From the NCBI GenBank assembly GCA_035048495.1, contig JASUTR010000190.1, positions 310,001 through 374,000 of the forward strand: a DNA stretch of 64,000 bases, read 5' to 3'. Positions 54,301 to 64,000 of this stretch are shown here, piece by piece (position 1 is the first letter of the stretch; each line of letters starts with the position of its first letter). Made by a program: the position numbers and the translations under genes. Source of the stretch: Euptelea pleiosperma. Its lineage: Eukaryota; Streptophyta; Magnoliopsida; Ranunculales; Eupteleaceae. Under the pieces are notes generated by a model. It worked only from the letters and a program-made list of their open reading frames with translations. It searched no databases and was not told where the DNA came from.

Positions 54301-54374
54301 TGTCCCGAATCTTGTTCCAACACTTCAAATGTGTTGAAACAATAGTGATGGAAGAATTCGAGTCTAATTACGTG
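45357..54374. repeat. 9-kb higher-order repeat, copy 1 (51 units)
   Basis: The sequence is repeated at offset 9,017 bp (51 units less 10 bp), shifting to 9,018 after an extra T near 60,305. Immediately left of the repeat the copies differ (AAGGTCTAG at 45,355 versus GTGGTCTAG at 54,372). The edge is therefore fixed to within a few bases. The unit is itself compound: 45,357-48,367 is about 3,006 bp (17 units) and 48,367-54,378 is about 6,011 bp (34 units). The second part ends as the first part ends, which reveals an older 6-kb period. Confidence 0.9.
53107..53814. repeat. Perfect tandem two-unit repeat (2 x 354 bp)
   Basis: 53,107-53,460 and 53,461-53,814 appear identical base for base. Each pairs one unit with GAATTC, GTATCACAC and GCACGAATGG with one unit with CTAGTTCCAACATTTC, GTTGTGAAAAAG and GACACACGG. 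The match ends at GTGATGG versus GTAATAG near 53,815. The same two-unit pattern, singly, is scattered elsewhere in the right half (for example near 46,214, 49,390 and 50,811). Confidence 0.85.
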
Positions 54375-57300
54375 GTCTAGTTGCGAAAAAGTCACAAGTT
54401 ATAGGCTTCGTAATGTAACACACAAACTGTGTCCAATTAAAGACATTGTACACGGATGAAGCTAAGTTGTTTCGACTGTCCCGAATCTTGTTCCAACACT
54501 TCAAATGTGTTGAAACAATAGTGATGGAAGAATTCGAGTCTAATTACGAGGTCTGGTTGCGAAAAAGTCACAAGTTATAGGCTTCGGAATGTATCACACA
54601 AACTGAGTCCAATTTGAGACATTGACGCACGAATGGAAGTAACTTGTTTCGACTGTCACAAATCTAGTTCCAACATTTCAAATGTGTTGAAACAATAGTA
54701 ATGGAAGAGTTTGAGTCCAATTACGAGGTCTGGTTGTGAAAAAGTCACAAGTTATAGGCTTCGGAATGTAACACACAAACTGAGTCCAATTAAAGACATT
54801 GACGCATGGATGGAGCTAACTTATTTCGACTGTCACAAATCTTGTTCCAATACTTCAAATGTGTTGAAACAATAGTAATGGAAGAGTTTGAGTCCAATTA
54901 CGAGGTCCGGTTGCGAAAAAGTCACAAGTTATAGGCTTCGGAATATAACACACAAACTGAGTCCAATTTGAAACGTTGACGCACGGATGGAGCTAACTTG
55001 TTTCGACTGTCACAAATCTAGTTCCAACATTTCAAATGTGTTGAAACAATAGTAATGGAAGAGTTTGAGTCCAATTACGAGGTCTGGTTGTGAAAAAGTC
55101 ACAAGTTATAGGCTTCGGAATGTAACACACAAACTGAGTCCAATTAAAGACATTGACACACGGATGGAGCTAACTTGTTTCGACTGTCCCGAATCTTGTT
55201 TCAACACTTCAAATGTGTTGAAACAATAGTGATGGAAGAATTCGAGTCTAATTACGAGGTCTGGTTGCGAAAAAGTCACAAGTTATAGGCTTCGGAATGT
55301 ATCACACAAACTGAGTCCAATTTGAGACATTGACGCACGAATGGAAGTAACTTGTTTCGACTGTCACAAATCTAGTTCCAACATTTCAAATGTGTTGAAA
55401 CAATAGTAATGGAAGAGTTTGAGTCCAATTACGAGGTCTGGTTGTGAAAAAGTCACAAGTTATAGGCTTCGGAATGTAACACACAAACTGAGTCCAATTA
55501 AAGACATTGACACACGGATGGAGCTAACTTGTTTCGACTGTCCCGAATCTTGTTTCAACACTTCAAATGTGTTGAAACAATAGTAATAGAAGAATTCGAG
55601 TCTAATTACGAGGTCCGGTTGTGATAAAGTCACAAGTTATAGGCTTCGGAATGTAACACACAAACTGAATCCAATTTGAGACCTTAACGCACGGATGGAA
55701 GTGACTTGTTTCTGCTGTCCCAAAACTTGTTCTAACACTTAAAATTTCTTGAAACAATAGTAATGGAAGAGTTTGAGTCCAATTACGAGGTCCGATTGCG
55801 AAAAAGTCACAAGTTATAGGCTTCGGAATATAACACACATACTGAGTCCAATTTGAAACGTTGACACACGGATGGAGCTAACTTGTTTCGACTGTCACAA
55901 ATCTAGTTCCAACATTTCAAATGTGTTGAAACAATAGTAATGGAAGAGTTTGGGTCCAATTACGAGGTCTAGTTGCGAAAAAGTCACAAGTTATAGGCTT
56001 CGTAATGTAACACACAAACTGTGTCCAATTAAAGACATTGTACACGGATGGAGCTAACTTGTTTCGACTGTCCCGAATCTTGTTCCAACCCTTCAAATGT
56101 GTTGAAACAATAGTGATAGAAGAATTCGAGTCTAATTATGAGGTCTAGTTGTGAAAAAGTCACAAGTTATAGGCTTGGGAATGTATCACACAAACTGAGT
56201 CCAATTTGAGACATTGATGCACGAATAGAAGTAACTTGTTTCGACTGTCCCAAATCTTGTTCTAACACTTAAAATCTGTTGAAACAATAGTAATGGAAGA
56301 GTTTGAGTCCAATTACGAGGTCTGGTTGCGAAAAAGTCACAAGTTTTAGGCTTCGGAATGTAAGACACAAATTGAGTCCAATTTGAGACGTTGACGCATG
56401 GATGGAGCTAACTTATTTCGACTGTCACGAATCTTGTTCCAATACTTCAAATGTGTTGAAACAATAGTAATGGAAGAGTTTGAGTCCAATTACGAGGTCC
56501 GGTTGCGAAAAAGTCACAAGTTATAGGCTTCGGAATATAACGCACAAACTGAGTCCAATTAAAGACATTGACGCACGGATGGAGCTAACTTGTTTCGACT
56601 GTCACAAATCTAGTTCCAACATTTCAAATGTGTTGAAACAATAGTAATGGAAGAGTTTCAGTCTAATTACGAGGTCTGGTTGTGAAAAAGTCACAAGTTA
56701 TAGGCTTCGGAATGTAACACACAAACTGAGTCCAATTAAAGACATTGACACACGGATGGAGCTAACTTGTTTCGACTGTCCCGAATCTTGTTCCAACACT
56801 TCAAATGTGTTGAAACAATAGTAATAGAAGAATTCGAGTCTAATTACGAGGCCCGGTTGTGATAAAGTCACAAGCCATAGGCTTCGGAATGTTACACACA
56901 AACTGAATCCAATTTGAGACCTTGACGCACGAATGGAAGTGACTTGTTTCTGCTGTCCCAAATCTTATTCTAACACTTAAAATCTGTTGAAACAATAGTA
57001 ATGGAAGAGTTTGAGTCCAATTACGAGCTCCGGTTGCGAAAAAGTCACAAGTTATAGGCTTCGAAATATAATACACAAACTGAGTCCAATTTGAAACGTT
57101 GACGCACGGATGGAGCTAACTTGTTTCGACTGTCACAAATCTAGTTCCAACATTTCAAATGTGTTGAAACAATAGTAATGGAAGAGTTTGAGTCCAATTA
57201 CGAGGTCTAGTTGCGAAAAAGTCACAAGTTATAGGCTTCGTAATGTAACACACAAACTGTGTCCAATTAAAGACATTGTACACGGATAGAGCTAACTTGT

Positions 57301-60300
57301 TTCGACTGTCCCGAATCTTGTTCCAACACTTCAAATGTGTTGAAACAATAGTGATGGAAGAATTCGAGTCTAATTACGTGGTCTGGTTGCGAAAAAGTCA
57401 CAAGTTATAGGCTTCGGAATGTATCACACAAACTGAGTCCAATTTGAGACATTGACGCACGAATAGAAGTAACTTGTTTCGACTGTCCCAAATCTTGTTC
57501 TAACACTTAAAATCTGTTGAAACAATAGTAATGGAAGAGTTTGAGTCCAATTACGAGGTCTGGTTCCGAAAAAGTCACAAGTTATAGGCTTCGGAATGTA
57601 AATCACAAACTGAGTCCAATTTGAGACGTTGACGCACGGATGGAAGTAACTTGTTTCGACTCTCCCAAATCTTATTCTAACACTTAAAATCTGTTGAAAC
57701 AATAGTAATGGAAGAGTTTGAGTCCAATTACGAGGTCTGGTTGCGAAAAAGTCACAAGTTATAGGCTTCGGAATGTAAGACACAAATTGAGTCCAATTTG
57801 AGACGTTGACGCATGGATGGAGCTAACTTGTTTCGACTGTCAGGAATCTTGTTCCAACACTTCATATGTGTTGAAACAATAGTATTGGAAGAGTTTGAGT
57901 CCAATTACGAGGTCCGGTTGCGAAAAAGTCACTAGTTAATGGCTTCGTAATGTAACACACAAACTGAGTCAAATTAAAGACATTGACGCACGAATGGAGC
58001 TAACTTGTTTCGACTGTCACAAATCTAATTCCAACATTTTAAATGTGTTGAAACAATAGTAATGGAAGAGTTTGAGTCCAATTACGAGGTCCGGTTGCGA
58101 AAAAGTCACAAGTTATAGGCTTCGAAATATAACACACAAACTGAGTCCAATTTGAAACGTTGACGCACGGATGGAGCTAACTTGTTTCGACTATCACAAA
58201 TCTAGTTCCAACATTTCAAATGTGTTGAAACAATAGTAATGGAAGAGTTTGAGTCCAATTACGAGGTCTAGTTGCGAAAAAGTCACAAGTTATTGGCTTC
58301 GTAATGTAACACACAAACTGTGTCCAATTAAAGACATTATACACGGATGGAGCTAACTTGTTTCGACTGTCCCGAATCTTGTTCCAACACTTCAAATGTG
58401 TTGAAACAATAGTGATGGAAGAATTCGAGTCTAATTACGAGGTCTGGTTGCGAAAAAGTCACAAGTTATAGGCTTCGGAATGTATCACACAAACTGAGTC
58501 CAATTTGAGACATTGACGCACGAATGGAAGTAACTTGTTTCGACTGTCACAAATCTAGTTCCAACATTTCAAATGTGTTGAAACAATAGTAATGGAAGAG
58601 TTTGAGTCCAATTACGAGGTCTGGTTGTGAAAAAGTCACAAGTTATAGGCTTCGGAATGTAACACACAAACTGAGTCCAATTTGAGACATTGACGCACGA
58701 ATGGAAGTAACTTGTTTCGACTGTCCCAAATCTTGTTCTAACACTTAAAATCTGTTGAAACAATAGTAATGGAAGAGTTTGAGTCCAATTACGAGGTCTG
58801 GTTGCGAAAAAGTCACAAGTTATAGGCTTCGGAATGTAAGACACAAATTGAGTCCAATTTGAGACGTTGACGCATGGATGGAGCTAACTTGTTTCGACTG
58901 TCAGGAATCTTGTTCCAACACTTCATATGTGTTGAAACAATAGTATTGGAAGAGTTTGAGTCCAATTACGAGGTCCGGTTGCGAAAAAGTCACTAGTTAT
59001 AGGCTTCGTAATGTAACACACAAACTGAGTCAAATTAAAGACATTGACGCACGAATGGAGCTAACTTGTTTCGACTGTCACAAATCTAATTCCAACATTT
59101 TAAATGTGTTGAAACAATAGTAATGGAAGAGTTTGAGTCCAATTACGAGGTCTGGTTGTGAAAAAGTCACAAGTTATAGGCTTTGGAATGTAACACACAA
59201 ACTGAGTCCAATTAAAGACATTGACACACGGATGGAGCTAACTTGTTTCGACTGTCCCGAATCTTGTTCCAACACTTCAAATGTGTTGAAACAATAGTAA
59301 TAGAAGAATTCGAGTCTAATTACGAGGTCCGGTTGTGATAAAGTCACAAGTTATAGGCTTCGGAATGTTACACACAAACTGAATCCAATTTGAGACCTTG
59401 ACGGACGGATGGAAGTGACTTGTTTCTGCTGTCCCAAATCTTTTTCTAACACTTAAAATCTGTTGAAACAATAGTAATGGAAGAGTTTGAGTCCAATTAC
59501 GAGGTCCGGTTGCGAAAAAGTCACAAGTTATAGGCTTCGAAATATAACACACAAACTGAGTCCAATTTGAAACGTTGACGCACGGATGGAGCTAACTTGT
59601 TTCGACTATCACAAATCTAGTTCCAACATTTCAAATGTGTTGAAACAATAGTAATGGAAGAGTTTGAGTCCAATTACGAGGTCTAGTTGCGAAAAAGTCA
59701 CAAGTTATAGGCTTCGTAATGTAACACACAAACTGTGTCCAATTAAAGACATTATACACGGATGGAGCTAACTTGTTTCGACTGTCCCGAATCTTGTTCC
59801 AACACTTCAAATGTGTTGAAACAATAGTGATGGAAGAATTCGAGTCTAATTACGAGGTCTGGTTGCGAAAAAGTCACAAGTTATAGGCTTCGGAATGTAT
59901 CACACAAACTGAGTCCAATTTGAGACATTGACGCACGAATGGAAGTAACTTGTTTCGACTGTCACAAATCTAGTTCCAACATTTCAAATGTGTTGAAACA
60001 ATAGTAATGGAAGAGTTTGAGTCCAATTACGAGGTCTGGTTGTGAAAAAGTCACAAGTTATAGGCTTCGGAATGTAACACACAAACTGAGTCCAATTAAA
60101 GACATTGACACACGGATGGAGCTAACTTGTTTCGACTGTCCCGAATCTTGTTCCAACACTTCAAATGTGTTGAAACAATAGTAATAGAAGAATTCGAGTC
60201 TAATTACGAGGTCCGGTTGTGATAAAGTCACAAGTTATAGGCTTCGGAATGTAACACACAAACTGAATCCAATTTGAGACCTTGACGCACGGATGGAAGT

Positions 60301-63300
60301 GACTTTGTTTCTGCTGTCCCAAATCTTGTTCTAACACTTAAAATTTGTTGAAACAATAGTAATGGAAGAGTTTGAGTCCAATTACGAGGTCCGATTGCGA
60401 AAAAGTCACAAGTTATAGGCTTCGGAATATAACACACAAACTGAGTCCAATTTGAAACGTTGACGCACGGATTGAGCTAACTTGTTTCGACTGTCACAAA
60501 TCTAGTTCCAACATTTCAAATGTGTTGAAACAATAGTAATGGAAGAGTTTGAGTCCAATTACGAGGTCTAGTTGTGAAAAAGTCACAAGTTATAGGCTTC
60601 GTAATGTAACACACAAACTGTGTCCAATTAAAGACATTGTACACGGATGGAGCTAACTTGTTTCGACTGTCCCGAATCTTGTTCCAACACTTCAAATGTG
60701 TTGAAACAATAGTGATAGAAGAATTCGAGTCTAATTACGAGATCTGGTTGTGAAAAAGTCACAAGTTATAGGCTTCGGAATGTATCACACAAACTGAGTC
60801 CAATTTGAGACATTGACGCACGAATGGAAGTAACTTGTTTCGACTGTCCCAAATCTTGTTCTAACACTTTAAATCTGTTGAAACAATAGTAATGGAAGAG
60901 TTTGAGTCCAATTACGAGGTCTGGTTTGAAAAAGTCACAAGTTATAGGCTTCGGAATGTAACACACAAACTGAGTCCAATTTGTGACGTTGACGCACGGA
61001 TGGAAGTAACTTGTTTCGACTGTCCCAAATCTTGGTCTAACACTTAAAATCTGTTGAAACAATAGTAATGGAAGAGTTTGAGTCCAATTACGAGGTCCGG
61101 TTGCGAAAAAGACACAAGTTATAGGCTTCGAAATATAACACACAAACTGAGTCCAATTTGAAACGTTGACGCACGGATGGAGCTAACTTGTTTCGACTGT
61201 CACAAATCTAGTTCCAACATTTCAAATGTGTTGAAACAATAGTAATGGAAGAGTTTGAGTCCAATTACGAGGTCTAGTTGCGAAAAAGTCACAGGTTATA
61301 GGCTTCGTAATGTAACACACAAACTGTGTCCAATTAAAGACATTGTACACGGATGAAGCTAACTTGTTTCGACTGTCCCGAATCTTGTTCCAACACTTCA
61401 AATGTGTTGAAACAATAGTGATGGAAGAATTCGAGTCTAATTACGAGGTCTGGTTGCGAAAAAGTCACAAGTTATAGGCTTCGGAATGTATCACACAAAC
61501 TGAGTCCAATTTGAGACATTGACGCACGAATGGAAGTAACTTGTTTCGACTGTCACAAATCTAGTTCCAACATTTCAAATGTGTTGAAACAATAGTAATG
61601 GAAGAGTTTGAGTCCAATTACGAGGTCTGGTTGTGAAAAAGTCACAAGTTATAGGCTTCGGAATGTAACACACAAACTGAGTCCAATTAAAGACATTGAC
61701 GCATGGATGGAGCTAACTTATTTCGACTGTCACGAATCTTGTTCCAATACTTCAAATGTGTTGAAACAATAGTAATGGAAGAGTTTGAGTCCAATTACGA
61801 GGTCCGGTTGCGAAAAAGTCACAAGTTATAGGCTTCGGAATATAACACACAAACTGAGTCCAATTTGAAACGTTGACGCACGGATGGAGCTAACTTGTTT
61901 CGACTGTCACAAATCTAGTTCCAACATTTCAAATGTGTTGAAACAATAGTAATGGAAGAGTTTGAGTCCAATTACGAGGTCTAGTTGCGAAAAAGTCACA
62001 AGTTATAGGCTTCGTAATGTAACACACAAACTGTGTCCAATTAAAGACATTGTACACGGATGGAGCTAACTTGTTTCGACTGTCCCGAATCTTGTTCCAA
62101 CACTTCAAATGTGTTGAAACAATAGTGATGGAAGAATTCGAGTCTAATTACGAGGTCTGGTTGCGAAAAAGTCACAAGTTATAGGCTTCGGAATGTATCA
62201 CACAAACTGAGTCCAATTTGAGACATTGACGCACGAATGGAAGTAACTTGTTTCGACTGTCACAAATCTAGTTCCAACATTTCAAATGTGTTGAAACAAT
62301 AGTAATGGAAGAGTTTGAGTCCAATTACGAGGTCTGGTTGTGAAAAAGTCACAAGTTATAGGCTTCGGAATGTAACACACAAACTGAGTCCAATTAAAGA
62401 CATTGACACACGGATGGAGCTAACTTGTTTCGACTGTCCCGAATCTTGTTCCAACACTTCAAATGTGTTGAAACAATAGTGATGGAAGAATTCGAGTCTA
62501 ATTACGAGGTCTGGTTGCGAAAAAGTCACAAGTTATAGGCTTCGGAATGTATCACACAAACTGAGTCCAATTTGAGACATTGACGCACGAATGGAAGTAA
62601 CTTGTTTCGACTGTCACAAATCTAGTTCCAACATTTCAAATGTGTTGAAACAATAGTAATGGAAGAGTTTGAGTCCAATTACGAGGTCTGGTTGTGAAAA
62701 AGTCACAAGTTATAGGCTTCGGAATGTAACACACAAACTGAGTCCAATTAAAGACATTGACACACGGATGGAGCTAACTTGTTTCGACTGTCCCGAATCT
62801 TGTTCCAACACTTCAAATGTGTTGAAACAATAGTAATAGAAGAATTTGAGTCTAATTACGAGGTCCGGTTGTGATAAAGTCACAAGTTATAGGCTTCGGA
62901 ATGTAACACACAAACTGAATCCAATTTCTGACCTTGACGCACGGATGGAAGTGACTTGTTTCTGCTGTCCCAAATCTTATTCTAACACTTAAAATCTGTT
63001 GAAACAATAGTAATGGAAGAGTTTGAGTCCAATTACGAGCTCCGGTTGCGAAAAAGTCACAAGTTATAGGCTTCGAAATATAATACACAAACTGAGTCCA
63101 ATTTGAAACGTTGACGCACGGATGGAGCTAACTTGTTTCGACTGTCACAAATCTAGTTCCAACATTTCAAATGTGTTGAAACAATAGTAATGGAAGAGTT
63201 TGAGTCCAATTACGAGGTCTAGTTGCGAAAAAGTCACAAGTTATAGGCTTCGTAATGTAACACACAAACTGTGTCCAATTAAAGACATTGTACACGGATA

Positions 63301-63396
63301 GAGCTAACTTGTTTCGACTGTCCCGAATCTTGTTCCAACACTTCAAATGTGTTGAAACAATAGTGATGGAAGAATTCGAGTCTAATTACGTGGTCT
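54375..63396. repeat. 9-kb higher-order repeat, copy 2 (51 units)
   Basis: This is the partner of 45,357-54,374. In a visual comparison I noticed only two differences: CACGAATGG near 56,930 where copy 1 has CACGGATGG, and one extra T in GACTTTG near 60,305. The copies diverge again at 63,397, where this copy reads GGTCTGG and copy 1 reads GGTCTAG at 54,379. Identity this high over 9 kb means either a very recent unequal exchange or an assembly duplication. Confidence 0.9.
62125..62832. repeat. Perfect tandem two-unit repeat, second occurrence
   Basis: This is the copy of 53,107-53,814 carried by the second 9-kb repeat (offset 9,018). Its presence in both copies shows that the two-unit amplification came before the 9-kb duplication. 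Confidence 0.85.
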
Positions 63397-64000
63397 GGTT
63401 GCGAAAAAGTCACAAGTTATAGGCTTCGGAATGTATCACACAAACTGAGTCCAATTTGAGACATTGACGCACGAATAGAAGTAACTTGTTTCGACTGTCC
63501 CAAATCTTGTTCTAACACTTAAAATCTGTTGAAACAATAGTAATGGAAGAGTTTGAGTCCAATTACGAGGTCTGGTTCCGAAAAAGTCACAAGTTATAGG
63601 CTTCGGAATGTAAATCACAAACTGAGTCCAATTTGAGACGTTGACGCACGGATGGAAGTAACTTGTTTCGACTCTCCCAAATCTTATTCTAACACTTAAA
63701 ATCTGTTGAAACAATAGTAATGGAAGAGTTTGAGTCCAATTACGAGGTCTGGTTGCGAAAAAGTCACAAGTTATAGGCTTCGGAATGTAAGACACAAATT
63801 GAGTCCAATTTGAGACGTTGACGCATGGATGGAGCTAACTTGTTTCGACTGTCAGGAATCTTGTTCCAACACTTCATATGTGTTGAAACAATAGTATTGG
63901 AAGAGTTTGAGTCCAATTACGAGGTCCGGTTGCGAAAAAGTCACTAGTTAATGGCTTCGTAATGTAACACACAAACTGAGTCAAATTAAAGACATTGACG
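63397..64000. repeat. Start of a third copy of the older 6-kb period
   Basis: The final 604 bp match 48,367-48,970 and 57,384-57,987, including the rare GTCACTAGTTAATGG variant near 63,941. This is the sequence expected to follow if the 6,011-bp period had continued without the 9-kb exchange. The copy runs off the window. Confidence 0.85.

Larger units (their letters stand above)
1..64000. repeat. 177-bp satellite DNA array filling the window
   Basis: Every part of the window aligns to one unit of about 177 bp in a single orientation. The AATCTTGTT-type motif starts at 1, 178 and 355, and the same phase is still found at 63,857. This gives 361 complete units with a net loss of 41 bp over the array, an average near 176.9 bp. 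Landmarks in each unit, in order, are the AATCTTGTT start, a CAACAC...GTGTTG dyad, GGAAGAG, AATTACGAGGTC, a GTTGCGAAAAAGTCAC segment, GTTATAGGCTTCGGAATG, CACACAAACTGAGTCC, GACGTTGACGCACGGATGG and CTAACTTGTTTCGACTGTC. G+C is about 40-43%. Single-base variants and 1-2 bp indels distinguish units. No unique sequence interrupts the array. The length is close to a nucleosome repeat, which is typical of centromeric or heterochromatic satellites; that role is inference. I do not recognise the family. Confidence 0.98.

Noticed and set aside
1..64000. CRISPR array
   Set aside because: The whole 177-bp unit is repeated; there are no short direct repeats separated by unique spacers.
1..64000. Ribosomal intergenic spacer subrepeats, or transposon or LTR-derived tandem repeat
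   Set aside because: No rRNA sequence, terminal repeats, polypurine tract or polymerase-coding stretch is seen anywhere in 64 kb.
1..64000. Telomeric or subtelomeric position
   Set aside because: No telomere-type short repeats or degenerate telomere tracts are present in the window; this does not exclude a subtelomeric site outside it.

Overview
The whole window is one uninterrupted head-to-tail array of a satellite repeat with a basic unit of about 177 bp. Taking the start of each unit as the AATCTTGTT motif, position 1 and position 63,857 are in the same phase. That makes 361 complete units in 63,856 bp, with a net loss of only 41 bp against 361 x 177. A partial unit fills the end. All units lie in the same orientation. 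I found no protein-coding gene, tRNA, rRNA, transposon, CRISPR array or stretch of unique DNA. The unit is about 40-43% G+C.

A long, near-nucleosome-length tandem satellite with large internal higher-order duplications and marked CpG decay points to a eukaryotic chromosome, most likely centromeric, pericentromeric or another heterochromatic block. A plant is my best guess, because of the unit length and apparent cytosine methylation decay. The sequence alone does not prove this, and I do not recognise the satellite family.

Layout. (1) About 1-23,800 is a mosaic of blocks a few kb long. The same ordered series of unit variants recurs at offsets that are whole numbers of units: 7 units at 4,958-7,435; 31 then 34 units between 0.9-4.7 kb and 6.4-10.7 kb; 39 units between 15.3-16.6 kb and 22.2-23.5 kb. 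(2) About 23,800-35,900 is a tandem duplication with a 6,015-bp period (34 units), whose two copies differ at only about ten positions that I noticed. (3) About 35,900-45,356 is transitional. Variants typical of the left side disappear here and those typical of the right side appear. (4) About 45,357-63,396 is a tandem duplication with a 9,017-bp period (51 units). I noticed two differences between the copies, and the crossover can be placed within about five bases near 54,374-54,378. It is nested on an older period of about 6,011 bp (34 units). (5) 63,397-64,000 begins a further copy of that older period.

The unit carries two local structures of possible functional interest: overlapping short dyads, and a minus-strand motif that matches 7 of the 9 core CENP-B-box bases. 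Because 177 is 3 x 59, open reading frames on the minus strand recur as 59-residue repeats. They are a by-product of repeat length and not genes. The most valuable content of the window is its record of recent unequal exchange.
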